64,000 nt of DNA from an uncultured Agathobacter sp. (GTDB lineage: Bacteria; Bacillota; Clostridia; Lachnospirales; Lachnospiraceae). The translations under genes were made by a program, and so were the position numbers. The notes under the pieces are model-generated. The model was given only the letters and a program-made list of their open reading frames with translations, searched no databases and had not been told where the DNA came from. The first letter of the stretch is position 1. Each line of letters begins with the position of its first letter. Below are positions 40,819 through 49,410 of this stretch, piece after piece. The stretch lies in the NCBI GenBank assembly GCA_934359755.1, contig CAKRLV010000003.1:1-64000 (forward strand). Direction: 5' to 3'.

Positions 40819-41571
40819 ATGAAGACATGGATTATAGTATTGATTGTCATTTTTATTCTTGCAGGTGCAGCGGTGTTGTATGTGAAATATAGGATTGAAA
40901 AGTTTTCACAGCAATATTTCGGCATTAAGTCTATTGCAGAAGGGGTGAACCGTATTGCAAATGATGTGGCTACAACACCCAAGTCAGTTTCGAGTATGAC
41001 GTCACTTATGGAGCCACAGATAGTCAGGGATTTTCCAGAGTTTGTGTGGGATGAGTTTAAGCATAAGGCAGAAAATATGCTTAAGTCTGCACTTACAGCA
41101 ATATCTACAGGAAGGTTGTATTCATTGCCAAGAGATATCTCTGAAGATGTGCGCCAGCAGATTGTAAATACAATACAGGACAATGAAGAAGCCGAAGTTG
41201 ATGAACATTATGATTCAATTAAGATTCATCAGACGGAAATTGCAAATTACCGTAAAGCGAACGGCAAGTGCATCATAACAATCCAGAGTGCGGTGCAGTA
41301 TTATCATTACAAAGAGAAAAAAGGAAAAGTTATATCTGGAGACAAGGAACGCCTTAAGCAGACTAAGTACAATATAGAACTGTTATATATACAGGACAGT
41401 CAGATGGCTGGACTTGATAATACAGTTGGACTTACATGTCCTAATTGCGGCGCTCCAATTAAAAGTCTGGGCGCAAAATTCTGTGATTTTTGTGGGTCAG
41501 GCGTTGTACCAATCAATATTAAAGTATGGTCGCTACACAATTTTGTCGAAGTAGATTACAATCATTCATAG
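40819..41571 (+). CDS. Membrane-anchored Tim44-like zinc-ribbon protein
   Basis: 250 residues. An N-terminal membrane helix (TWIIVLIVIFILAGAAVLYV) is followed by a soluble domain with DFPEFVWDEFKHKAENML, resembling Tim44-like domains, and a C-terminal zinc ribbon CPNCGAPIKSLGAKFCDFCG. The function is unknown. It starts three bases after prfB, and the neighbouring SPFH protein also ends in zinc ribbons, so a shared membrane complex, as proposed for the YdjGHI group in Bacillus, is possible. The Tim44 likeness is from motif memory. Confidence 0.65.
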   Translation: MKTWIIVLIVIFILAGAAVLYVKYRIEKFSQQYFGIKSIAEGVNRIANDVATTPKSVSSMTSLMEPQIVRDFPEFVWDEFKHKAENMLKSALTAISTGRLYSLPRDISEDVRQQIVNTIQDNEEAEVDEHYDSIKIHQTEIANYRKANGKCIITIQSAVQYYHYKEKKGKVISGDKERLKQTKYNIELLYIQDSQMAGLDNTVGLTCPNCGAPIKSLGAKFCDFCGSGVVPINIKVWSLHNFVEVDYNHS

Positions 41572-41576
41572 ATATA

Positions 41577-41743
41577 ACTAGTACACTGAATAATAAATAA
41601 CTGACACCTTGACTTGGCTGATTTTTCATCTGCGGCGTTGTCGTCAATCGACGTAGCCACCGCTACGCCTCATTTCTCCGCCTTGCATATGAAACAATCA
41701 TCCGGCGTCAATGTATCAGAAACTTATTATTCGATGTACTAGT
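41577..41743. mobile_element. MITE-like element with long imperfect terminal inverted repeats
   Basis: About 167 bases bounded by ACTAGTACA and TGTACTAGT. The terminal 37 bases are inverted repeats at about 30 positions, e.g. GAATAATAA with TTATTATTC and CCTTGAC with GTCAATG. The GC-rich core has small hairpins (CGTAGC...GCTACG). There is no coding capacity. It resembles dispersed non-coding repeats seen in this bacterial family, by memory. Confidence 0.7.
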
Positions 41744-41779
41744 ATATAATATATAATAAACATTAGGAGGAAAGTAAGA

Positions 41780-43087
41780 ATGGGAATTATTAGAGCAGCA
41801 ATGCAGGCAGTAAGCGGTGGATTTTCGGATCAGTATCTTGAGAAGATTGTTCCATATGATATGGGAGATCAGACTGTATTTACATATGGTGTGACAGAGA
41901 ATGCCAAGGACAACAAAAAAGGAACAGCCAACATAATTTCAAATGGTTCTAAGATTCAGGTATATGACAATCAGATGATGATCCTGGTAGATGGTGGTAA
42001 AATCGTAGACTATACAGCAGAACCAGGACTTTATGAAGTAAGCAATTCTTCAATGCCATCACTTTTTAACGGACAGTTTGGAGATTCGTTAAAAGAGGCA
42101 TTTGAGCGAGTAAAATTCGGAGGGGGAACTCCTCTTAAGCAGGAAGTATTCTACATTAATTTGCAGGAAATAAAAGGAATAAAGTTTGGAACAAGAAATC
42201 CAATCAACTATTTCGACAACATGTACAATGCAGAACTTTTCCTACGCGCACATGGAACATACTCTATTAAAATCGTAAATCCATTACAATTTTATGCAGA
42301 AGTTATTCCAAGAAACGGGAAAAAAGTAGAGATTACAGATATCAACGAGCAATATCTGTCAGAATTCTTAGAGGCTTTACAGGCTGCTATCAACCAGATG
42401 TCAGCAGATGGACAGAGAATTTCACATGTCACAAGTAAAGCAAGAGAACTTGGAAAATATATGGCTAATGTTCTTGATGAGGAATGGAACCAGATGCGTG
42501 GTATGGAAATCCAGGCAGTTGGTCTTGCAAGCGTTTCATACGATGAGAAATCTCAGGAACTTATCAATATGCGTAATGAAGGCGCGATGCTTTCAGATCC
42601 TACAATCGCTCAGGGATATATGGTTAAGAATATGTCAGAGGGTGTTAAGAACGCAGGAAGCAACAGTGCGGGCGCAATGCAGGGATTTATGGGCGTTGGA
42701 ATAGGCGCTTCTGCAATGGGCAATATGATGAATGGATTTACGCAGATGAGCCAGAATTTACAGGGACAGCAGATGGCAAACCAGCAGATGCAGCAGACAC
42801 AGCCACAACCACAGGTGGAAGCAGGTGCAGCAGGCAGTGGTGCTGAAAGTGCAGCAAATTCATGGACATGTGAGTGCGGCTCGATAAATACAGGAAAATT
42901 CTGCAGCAATTGTGGAAAGCCAGCACCAGCTCCGAAAATTGAGTGGACATGTGAGTGTGGTTCCGTAAATACAGGAAAATTCTGTAGCAACTGTGGAAAA
43001 CCAGCACCAGCAGCAGAGTGGACATGCGAGTGTGGTTCCGTAAACACAGGAAAGTTCTGTAGTAATTGTGGAAAACCAAGAGTATAA
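41780..43087 (+). CDS. SPFH-domain protein with three C-terminal zinc ribbons (YdjI-like)
   Basis: 435 residues. Residues ~20-290 are an SPFH/virion-core-like domain (EKIVPYDMGDQTVFTYGV, QMMILVDGGKIVDYTAEPG, ELFLRAHGTYSIKIVNP). A Gly/Met/Gln-rich linker follows, then three near-identical zinc ribbons of the form WTCECGSVNTGKFCSNCGKP. B. subtilis YdjI, linked to PspA and membrane stress, has the same SPFH core. The tripled ribbon is unusual and suggests recent duplication. AGGAGG precedes the ATG. The 200-base gap before it is filled by the MITE-like element. Confidence 0.86.
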   Translation: MGIIRAAMQAVSGGFSDQYLEKIVPYDMGDQTVFTYGVTENAKDNKKGTANIISNGSKIQVYDNQMMILVDGGKIVDYTAEPGLYEVSNSSMPSLFNGQFGDSLKEAFERVKFGGGTPLKQEVFYINLQEIKGIKFGTRNPINYFDNMYNAELFLRAHGTYSIKIVNPLQFYAEVIPRNGKKVEITDINEQYLSEFLEALQAAINQMSADGQRISHVTSKARELGKYMANVLDEEWNQMRGMEIQAVGLASVSYDEKSQELINMRNEGAMLSDPTIAQGYMVKNMSEGVKNAGSNSAGAMQGFMGVGIGASAMGNMMNGFTQMSQNLQGQQMANQQMQQTQPQPQVEAGAAGSGAESAANSWTCECGSINTGKFCSNCGKPAPAPKIEWTCECGSVNTGKFCSNCGKPAPAAEWTCECGSVNTGKFCSNCGKPRV

Positions 43088-43101
43088 AGATATATTAAGC
43101 C

Positions 43102-43130
43102 TTGCATTTTTATTTGGGGTGTGTTAGAAT
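43102..43130 (+). promoter_or_regulatory. Promoter of the ACT-protein/hom operon
   Basis: TTGCAT (43102-43107) and TAGAAT (43125-43130), spacer 17 bases. It lies after the SPFH gene and before the ACT gene. Confidence 0.65.
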
Positions 43131-43195
43131 CTTTCGGGTGAAGACAGGTGTCAGCGGTACAAAGACATGACAACCGATATGTCGGAGGTTTCAAT

Positions 43196-43639
43196 ATGGT
43201 TGACAAAACAACATATTATGTGCTGAAGGAAAAAGCAGTTCCTGAAGTATTGCTTAAAGTAGTTGAAGCCAAAAGACTTATTGATTCAGGCAGAGCGGAA
43301 TCTGTGCTTGATGCGACAGAGGAAGTTGGAATCAGTAGAAGCTCGTTTTACAAATATAAAGATGATATTTTCCCTTACCATGAGAACAAGAAGGGGAAAA
43401 CTATCACTATGATTATCCAGCTGGATGACGAGCCAGGGCTTTTATCTACAGTCCTACAATATATTGCAGAATTTAATGCTAACATTCTGACAATACATCA
43501 AAGTGTTCCTGTTAACGGAATTGCTTCATTAACTCTTAGTATAGATTTACTGTCGGGGGATGAATCGGCAGATGTAATGCGTGATAAGATAGAAGCAGCA
43601 TCAGGAATACATTACGTAAAAATAATTGCAAGGGAGTAA
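43196..43639 (+). CDS. ACT-domain protein, PheB/UPF0735 family
   Basis: 147 residues. The N-terminal ~60 residues form a helix-turn-helix-like region (VLDATEEVGISRSSFYKYKD). The C-terminal ~75 are an ACT domain (ITMIIQLDDEPGLLSTVLQYI, NILTIHQSVPVNGIASLTLSI), a fold that binds amino acids. The start at 43196 is fixed by GGAGG upstream; an earlier frame start at 43148 overlaps leader sequence. It stops four bases before homoserine dehydrogenase, which itself looks too short to carry an ACT domain, so an amino-acid-sensing role toward Hom is inferred. Confidence 0.88.
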   Translation: MVDKTTYYVLKEKAVPEVLLKVVEAKRLIDSGRAESVLDATEEVGISRSSFYKYKDDIFPYHENKKGKTITMIIQLDDEPGLLSTVLQYIAEFNANILTIHQSVPVNGIASLTLSIDLLSGDESADVMRDKIEAASGIHYVKIIARE

Positions 43640-43643
43640 AAGA

Positions 43644-44837
43644 ATGAAGATTGCAGTAATGGGCTACGGTACAATTGGTTCAGGTGTCGTAGACGTATTA
43701 GAAATTAACAAAGCTAAAATCGCAGAAAGAGCAGGAGAGCCTGTTGAGGTTAAGTACATATTAGATCTCAGGGATTTTCCGGGAGATCCAATGGAGAGTG
43801 CTATTGTTCATGATTACAAGACAATCGTTGAAGATCCAGAGATTGGTGTAGTAGTTGAGACAATGGGAGGTGTTGAGCCTGCATACACATTTGTAAAAGC
43901 TATGCTTGAAGCTGGAAAGCAGGTTGCTACTTCGAATAAGAATCTTGTTGCTGCAAAAGGTGCAGAACTTATTAAGATTGCAAGAGAACATGGAGTAAAC
44001 TTCCAGTTCGAGGCAAGTGTTGGCGGTGGAATTCCAATTATCCGTCCACTTAACAAGTGTCTTACAGCTGATGATATCGAAGAGATTACTGGTATTCTCA
44101 ATGGAACAACTAACTACATGCTCACTAAGATGGCAGATGAGGGTGCTGAATTTGATGATGTATTAAAGGATGCACAGGATAAGGGATATGCAGAAAAAGA
44201 TCCAACTGCCGATATTGAAGGACATGATCCATGCAGAAAGATAGCTATTCTTACATCACTCGTGGCTGGAAAGCAGGTAGATTTCGAGGATATTCATTGT
44301 GAGGGAATCACAAAGATTTCTGCAACAGATTTCAAATATGCAAAGAAGATGGGCAAGTCAATAAAGCTTCTTGCATCAAGCCGTAAGGTTGGAGACAGCT
44401 ATTCTTGTCTGGTAGCTCCTTTCCTTCTTGATAGTACACATCCACTTTGTGGTGTAAATGATGTATTCAATGGAATTTTCCTTCGCGGAAATGTACTTGG
44501 CGATGCTATGTTCTACGGAAGTGGAGCTGGAAAGCTTCCTACAGCAAGTGCTGTAGTTGCTGATATTGTAGATATGGTTAAGCATCAAAACACCAATATA
44601 TACATCAACTGGAGCGAGAAGAAGCTTGAGTTAGTTGATTATAAAGACAGTAAGAATGCATTCTTTGTCAGAACTTCTTCATCAAAAGCTGATGTAGAGG
44701 CTGCATTTGGAAAAGTTGAATTTATTGAGCCAGTAGTAGACGGCGAGATAGCATTTACTACAGAGGTTATGACTGAGCAGGATTTTGAAGAGAAATCATC
44801 AAAGATTGAATTAGTAAACAGAATAAGACTTGGATAA
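43644..44837 (+). CDS. hom: Homoserine dehydrogenase, short form without ACT domain
   Basis: 397 residues. The Rossmann motif VMGYGTIGSGVVDVLE is followed by ETMGGVEPA, the catalytic region ASVGGGIPIIRPL, GILNGTTNYMLTKM and KDAQDKGYAEKDPTADIEGHD. It reduces aspartate semialdehyde to homoserine for threonine and methionine. Many bacterial Hom proteins carry a C-terminal ACT domain (about 430 residues); this one ends soon after the catalytic part. The ATG at 43644 follows AAGGGAG. The operon partner is the ACT protein upstream. Confidence 0.94.
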   Translation: MKIAVMGYGTIGSGVVDVLEINKAKIAERAGEPVEVKYILDLRDFPGDPMESAIVHDYKTIVEDPEIGVVVETMGGVEPAYTFVKAMLEAGKQVATSNKNLVAAKGAELIKIAREHGVNFQFEASVGGGIPIIRPLNKCLTADDIEEITGILNGTTNYMLTKMADEGAEFDDVLKDAQDKGYAEKDPTADIEGHDPCRKIAILTSLVAGKQVDFEDIHCEGITKISATDFKYAKKMGKSIKLLASSRKVGDSYSCLVAPFLLDSTHPLCGVNDVFNGIFLRGNVLGDAMFYGSGAGKLPTASAVVADIVDMVKHQNTNIYINWSEKKLELVDYKDSKNAFFVRTSSSKADVEAAFGKVEFIEPVVDGEIAFTTEVMTEQDFEEKSSKIELVNRIRLG

Positions 44838-44850
44838 TTTATCCATAAGT

Positions 44851-44897
44851 AAAAAGGGCTATCGTCTAGACATTATATGTTGGGCGGCAGCCTTTTG
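44851..44897 (+). terminator. Terminator of hom
   Basis: AAAAGGGCT pairs with AGCCTTTT across an imperfect stem containing TCTAGAC. The rest of the 307-base gap to glpK holds a TATAAT-like box near 45031 inside the palindrome-rich GGTACCATGGTATAAT, and the glpK leader terminator. Confidence 0.6.
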
Positions 44898-45068
44898 ATT
44901 ATAGCCCAGCCTCGTAGAGACCTTTTAAACGGGCTGTAATCGATACTGGTTACACTTTTTGATCTGGATGAGATGAGAAATAGTTGGCTGAAATTATACA
45001 AAAGGGTAGATTTATAAATAGGTACCATGGTATAATAAATTGTCGGTAATTGAATATGGTTTAGAGAG

Positions 45069-45128
45069 TGGAGAATGATTTAGATATCGAAGGAAGACTT
45101 CGGTATTTTGTGATGTCTCCATTTTTTT
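45069..45128 (+). terminator. Leader terminator/antiterminator site before glpK
   Basis: TGGAGA (45069-45074) pairs with TCTCCA (45116-45121), enclosing a second stem ATATCGAAG/CTTCGGTAT around GAAGA, followed by seven T. It ends only two bases before the AGGAGGG ribosome site. This is the layout of glp leaders controlled by the antiterminator GlpP. Confidence 0.75.
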
Positions 45129-45144
45129 ATAGGAGGGTTTTATC

Positions 45145-46653
45145 ATGGATAAATATATTATGGCGCTTGATGCGGGAACAACAAGTAACCGCTGCATTTT
45201 GTTTGATCATCAGGGAAATATTGTATCTATGGCGCAGAAGGAATTCAGACAGTTTTTCCCTAATCCGGGATGGGTAGAGCATGACGCGAATGAAATCTGG
45301 TCTACACAGCTAGGGGTGGCGGTAGAGGCTATGAATATGATCAACGCTAAAGCAGAAGATATAGCGGCAATAGGTATCACTAATCAAAGAGAGACTGTAA
45401 TTATGTGGAATAAGGAGACGGGGGAGCCGATTTGTAATGCTATAGTATGGCAATGCCGCCGTACATCTGGTATTGCTGACGAACTAAAGGCAAGAGGTCT
45501 TGAAGAGAAGTTCAAGCAAAAGACTGGACTTATTATTGATGCATATTTTTCTGCTACCAAAATAAAATGGATTCTTGACAATATAGAGGGAGCCAGGCAG
45601 CTTGCGGATGAGGGAAAGCTTCTTTTTGGAACGGTTGAGACATGGCTTATATGGAAGCTTACAGATGGTAAAGCACATGTCACTGATTATTCGAATGCAA
45701 GCAGAACTATGCTTTTTAACATAAATACATTGGATTGGGATGATGAAATTCTGGCAGAGCTTGATATACCGAGGAGTATTCTGCCAAAGCCAATGCCATC
45801 AAGCTGTATATATGGATATACTGAGTATTTAGGGCATTCGATTCCTATTGCTGGTGCTGCGGGAGATCAGCAGGCCGCATTATTTGGACAGACATGTTTT
45901 AATGAGGGGGAAGCAAAAAATACATATGGAACAGGATGCTTTTTACTGATGAATACAGGAGAAAAGCCTGTGTACTCACAAAATGGGCTTGTGACAACTA
46001 TAGCGTGGGGGTTAGATGGTAAAGTGAATTATGCGCTTGAAGGCTCTATTTTTGTGGCAGGAGCTGCAATACAATGGCTGCGGGATGGCATGAAAATGAT
46101 AGACTCCGCGATGGATTCTGAATATATGGCAACCAAAGTAAAAGGAACACATGGCTGCTATGTTGTTCCTGCTTTTACAGGACTTGGAGCACCACACTGG
46201 GATCAGTATGCAAGAGGAACCATAGTTGGAATCACAAGGGGTACGAATAAGAACCATATCATAAGAGCAACACTTGAATCTATTGCATTACAGGTATGTG
46301 ATGTGATAGATGCGATGAAGGCTGATGCAGGAATTGAGATTAAAACTCTTAAAGTAGACGGCGGTGCAAGTGCGAATAATTTTCTTATGCAGTTTCAGGC
46401 GGATATGCTTAATGCACCAGTGAACAGACCTGCCTGCGTTGAGTCGACAGCGATGGGAGCAGCGTATCTGGCGGGGCTTGCGGTTGGATATTGGGAGAAC
46501 AAGGAAGAAGTGGTTAAGAACCAGCAGTTAGACAGGGTATTTACACCTGATATGGATGAAGATGAACGCACAGCCAAAAGAAAAGGCTGGAATAAGGCCG
46601 TAAAATACGCATATGGTTGGGCAAAGGATGAAGATGAACCAGAAGATTTATAA
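45145..46653 (+). CDS. glpK: Glycerol kinase
   Basis: 502 residues, typical for GlpK. It phosphorylates glycerol to sn-glycerol-3-phosphate. Motifs of the FGGY kinase family are clear: MALDAGTTSNRCILFD, the N-terminal substrate segment WVEHDANEIW, GITNQRETVIMW, GAAGDQQAALFGQ and the ATP-site KVDGGASANNFLMQFQAD. No glycerol facilitator or dehydrogenase gene is adjacent. The product can feed glycerol-phosphate polymer synthesis, which fits the CDP-glycerol polymerases at 58823-63269. AGGAGGG precedes the ATG. Confidence 0.96.
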   Translation: MDKYIMALDAGTTSNRCILFDHQGNIVSMAQKEFRQFFPNPGWVEHDANEIWSTQLGVAVEAMNMINAKAEDIAAIGITNQRETVIMWNKETGEPICNAIVWQCRRTSGIADELKARGLEEKFKQKTGLIIDAYFSATKIKWILDNIEGARQLADEGKLLFGTVETWLIWKLTDGKAHVTDYSNASRTMLFNINTLDWDDEILAELDIPRSILPKPMPSSCIYGYTEYLGHSIPIAGAAGDQQAALFGQTCFNEGEAKNTYGTGCFLLMNTGEKPVYSQNGLVTTIAWGLDGKVNYALEGSIFVAGAAIQWLRDGMKMIDSAMDSEYMATKVKGTHGCYVVPAFTGLGAPHWDQYARGTIVGITRGTNKNHIIRATLESIALQVCDVIDAMKADAGIEIKTLKVDGGASANNFLMQFQADMLNAPVNRPACVESTAMGAAYLAGLAVGYWENKEEVVKNQQLDRVFTPDMDEDERTAKRKGWNKAVKYAYGWAKDEDEPEDL

Positions 46654-47374
46654 TGTATTCAGATTTGTCACAGGCATTATATTTCCACCGCGTTGTCCTA
46701 TTTGTGATGATTTGTTAGATGAGCCAGGGGAACTGATACATGATAAATGTGAGGGTTTATTATTTGGAATAAATGGTAATTGCTGCATGCATTGTGGAAG
46801 GGCACTTGTATTAAAGAATATGGAGTTTTGCCCTGAGTGTCACAAGAAGCGCAAGAATCATGTAGAAAGCTTTATTCAGGGCAAATCCCTCTGGCAGTAC
46901 AGAGGCGCAATCAAAAAGAGTATGTACCGTTTCAAATATTCCAACAAAAGAGAATATGCTGATTATTATGCTGCTGTTGCAGCTAAGAAATACGGGAGCT
47001 GGATAGTACAGAAAAAGATTGATGCAATTGTGCCAGTGCCAATGTACAAGAAGAAACAAAGGCTTAGAGGATACAATCAGGCGGATATTTTTGCCAGGGC
47101 ATTGGGGCGCAGATTAGGCATAAGGGTGTATAGTAATGGAGCGTTTAGAGTAAGAGATACAGCACCTATGAAACAGTTAAGTGATAAAGAACGCAAAAAA
47201 AATCTTCAAAACGCTTTTCAAATCAATAAAAGTATAGTAAAATGTTCCTATATTTTATTAATAGATGATATATATACCACTGGGAGTACGGCTGATGCAG
47301 TAACAAAGGCCATATTACAAACCGGAGTTAAAGGGGTTTATTTTCTGAGTCTATGTACTGGAAAAGAAATATAG
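46634..47374 (+). CDS. comFC: ComF family protein
   Basis: About 246 residues. An N-terminal double zinc finger (CPICDDLLDEPG, CMHCGRAL, CPECHKK) is joined to a phosphoribosyltransferase domain with the PRPP loop ILLIDDIYTTGSTADA and the VPVPMYKKKQRLRGYNQA motif. ComFC acts in DNA uptake during transformation, apparently with ComFA on incoming single-stranded DNA; the biochemical reaction is unsettled. The start at 46634 overlaps glpK by 20 bases, with AAAGGA five bases upstream. No comFA is in the window. Confidence 0.9.
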   Translation: MNQKIYNVFRFVTGIIFPPRCPICDDLLDEPGELIHDKCEGLLFGINGNCCMHCGRALVLKNMEFCPECHKKRKNHVESFIQGKSLWQYRGAIKKSMYRFKYSNKREYADYYAAVAAKKYGSWIVQKKIDAIVPVPMYKKKQRLRGYNQADIFARALGRRLGIRVYSNGAFRVRDTAPMKQLSDKERKKNLQNAFQINKSIVKCSYILLIDDIYTTGSTADAVTKAILQTGVKGVYFLSLCTGKEI

Positions 47375-47386
47375 GAGGCGTATTGG

Positions 47387-47791
47387 ATGGAAGTTAGAAA
47401 TTGTAAGTCTTGCGGAAGACTGTTTAATGTGATGAATAGAGAGCGAATTTGTCCAGATTGTGCAAAAAAGCTTGAGGATAAGTTTCAGGAAGTAAAGGAA
47501 TTTTTGCAGGAGTATCCTAATTCTACAGTTGATGTTGTGTCTACAAAAACAGGTGTCACGACAAAGCAGATTCGTCAATGGGTCAAGGAAGAGCGACTTA
47601 TTTTGTCGGAGAATTCAGTAGAGGGAATCGAGTGTGAAAGCTGCGGCAAGAGAATCAGGACAGGCCGTTATTGTGAAGCCTGTAAAGCGGCATTGTCGAA
47701 CAATCTTATGAATGCAATTGAGAAGCCTAAGAGAGCACCGCAGAAGAAAACAGACAGGGAAAGAGACAGGATGCGATTTATCCAGAAATAG
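47387..47791 (+). CDS. yvyF: YvyF-family flagellar-operon zinc protein
   Basis: 134 residues. Two zinc-ribbon pairs (CKSCGRLFNVMNRERICPDC, CESCGKRIRTGRYCEAC) flank a helix-turn-helix-like centre, VVSTKTGVTTKQIRQWVKEER. This matches the YvyF/TIGR03826 family, which in Bacillus lies between comFC and flgM; the comF-yvyF order is kept here. The role in flagellar gene control is not settled. AGGAGGCG precedes the ATG by about eight bases. The tail is strongly basic. Confidence 0.85.
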   Translation: MEVRNCKSCGRLFNVMNRERICPDCAKKLEDKFQEVKEFLQEYPNSTVDVVSTKTGVTTKQIRQWVKEERLILSENSVEGIECESCGKRIRTGRYCEACKAALSNNLMNAIEKPKRAPQKKTDRERDRMRFIQK

Positions 47792-47804
47792 TATAGTTTA
47801 TTTA

Positions 47805-47836
47805 CGTCATGCATATTATATGCATGACGTTTTTTC
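47805..47836 (+). terminator. Terminator of the glpK-comFC-yvyF unit
   Basis: ACGTCATGCAT pairs perfectly with ATGCATGACGT around ATTAT and is followed by six T. Confidence 0.94.
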
Positions 47837-47853
47837 GTCTTTATGGTAAAATT

Positions 47854-47882
47854 TGACGATGAAAAATGCATATGATATAATC
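47854..47882 (+). promoter_or_regulatory. Strong promoter of the cdaA operon
   Basis: TTGACG (47854-47859) and TATAAT (47877-47882), spacer 17 bases, with an extended -10 TGA before TATAAT. Confidence 0.85.
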
Positions 47883-47920
47883 AAAACAATGTGTAACTAT
47901 GTCCATTTGAGGGAGAAAGC

Positions 47921-48325
47921 ATGATAAACGAAGAAAGAGTAAAAGAACTATTTCAGCTTGCACTTTATGACCAGAAAGATGATACATTACGTAATCAGGT
48001 TAAGTCTTACTTTAAGAGCGATTATGTTGGAAAAGAAATAATAAAAAGCTTTTTTTTAGGAACACTTGCATTTATTTTTATAGGTGCATTATATGTTCTG
48101 TATAATGCACAGTCTTTGCTTGAGAAGATTAACTCGCTTGATTTAGTGCAGGTTGGAACTGGTACTGCGATTATATATGTGGTGTTTATGGTAGTATATA
48201 TGTTCATTACCACACTTGTCTATACGGTTAAATACAACAAGGTGCATCATGAATTAAAAAAATACGGGGAACATATAAAGAAAATTAACAAGATGTATGA
48301 GAGGGAAGACAAACTCAGACAATAG
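47921..48325 (+). CDS. Two-helix membrane protein, unknown function
   Basis: 134 residues: a soluble N-terminus (ERVKELFQLALYDQKDDTLR), two membrane helices (SFFLGTLAFIFIGALYVLY and TAIIYVVFMVVYMFITTLVY) and a charged C-terminal coil (HELKKYGEHIKKINKMYERE). No family is recognised. It heads a probable operon with the next membrane gene (eight bases on) and then cdaA, so a link to c-di-AMP or wall synthesis is guessed from context only. Confidence 0.72.
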   Translation: MINEERVKELFQLALYDQKDDTLRNQVKSYFKSDYVGKEIIKSFFLGTLAFIFIGALYVLYNAQSLLEKINSLDLVQVGTGTAIIYVVFMVVYMFITTLVYTVKYNKVHHELKKYGEHIKKINKMYEREDKLRQ

Positions 48326-48333
48326 GAGGAACT

Positions 48334-49380
48334 ATGACTAAAATTTTGGAAATCAAGGACAAAGTTTTTAGATTCTATGGTGAATATGAGACATTCATAT
48401 ATCCGGTAATTAAGTTTATCCTGGCACTTACTGCATTTTTGATGATTAGCATGAATATAGGTTTCATGGAGCAAATCACTAGTCCTACATATGCTATTGT
48501 GCTGGCGTTATTATGTGCGCTTTTGCCGGTTAATGCAATTATCTGGATTGGCAGTGTATTGATATTGCTTAATATGTATACACTTTCACTTGAAGTTGCT
48601 ATCGTTACATTGTGTGTATTTGCAGTTATATATCTGATTTATTTCAGATTTGCACCAGAAGATGGAATAGCACTGATTCTTACACCTATAATGTTCAGGT
48701 TTAATGTGCCTTATATTATGCCAGTTGGCATTGGGCTTTTTAGAAGAGCATATTCAGTAGTTGCAGTCGTATGCGGAACAATATTTTATTATTTTATAGA
48801 CGGAATAAAGCAAAATAGCTCTACTTTCGTGGAGCTTGCCAATGACAAAGAAGCTGATGTAACAGCTAAATTCAATGTAACTATCGGTCAGATCTTTAAC
48901 AAGCCGGAGATGTATCTTGTGATTGTGATTTTTATTGTCAGTACATTGTGTGTATACTTTATCAGAAGAATAAAAGCGGATCATGCATGGACACTTGCAA
49001 TTGTGACAGGTATACTGGTTCAGGTTATTGGACTTTTTGTCGGATATATAGCAATGGGTATAAGCGGAAAAGAAATAGGATTAATCGTAGGCAATATTGT
49101 CTCTCTGCTTATTGCACTTGGACTTGAATTCTTATTTATGAATCTTGATTATGCAAGGACAGAGAGAGTACAGTTTGAGGATGATGATTATTATTACTAC
49201 GTAAAGGCTGTGCCGAAGAAGATGGTAGCGCAGGAGGAAAAGGTAGTAAAGAGATTTGGAACTACAGCTACCATGGGTAAGAGGATTGACAGGAATACCA
49301 ATTCATCAATAGTAGATGAAGATGTAAGCCGTAAAGTTATGGCACAGGAATTAGACATCGATGAGGATTTACTAAAATAA
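48334..49380 (+). CDS. Polytopic membrane protein upstream of cdaA, unknown function
   Basis: 348 residues. About ten hydrophobic helices in two groups (residues ~20-155 and ~190-275), then a cytosolic tail of ~75 residues beginning DYARTERVQFEDDDYYYYVKAVP with an acidic Tyr-rich patch. No transporter signature was recognised. AGGAGG precedes the ATG by five bases. Its gene ends 30 bases before cdaA, so it is co-transcribed; it may be a partner of the cyclase. Confidence 0.72.
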   Translation: MTKILEIKDKVFRFYGEYETFIYPVIKFILALTAFLMISMNIGFMEQITSPTYAIVLALLCALLPVNAIIWIGSVLILLNMYTLSLEVAIVTLCVFAVIYLIYFRFAPEDGIALILTPIMFRFNVPYIMPVGIGLFRRAYSVVAVVCGTIFYYFIDGIKQNSSTFVELANDKEADVTAKFNVTIGQIFNKPEMYLVIVIFIVSTLCVYFIRRIKADHAWTLAIVTGILVQVIGLFVGYIAMGISGKEIGLIVGNIVSLLIALGLEFLFMNLDYARTERVQFEDDDYYYYVKAVPKKMVAQEEKVVKRFGTTATMGKRIDRNTNSSIVDEDVSRKVMAQELDIDEDLLK

Positions 49381-49410
49381 TTTAAAGCATGAGGTATGAG
49401 AGGAGGACAA

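Noticed and set aside
42610..43206. Leftward frame with CGHVCFPQLLQNFPVF-like repeats.
   Set aside because: Mirror image of the three zinc-ribbon repeats of the SPFH protein.
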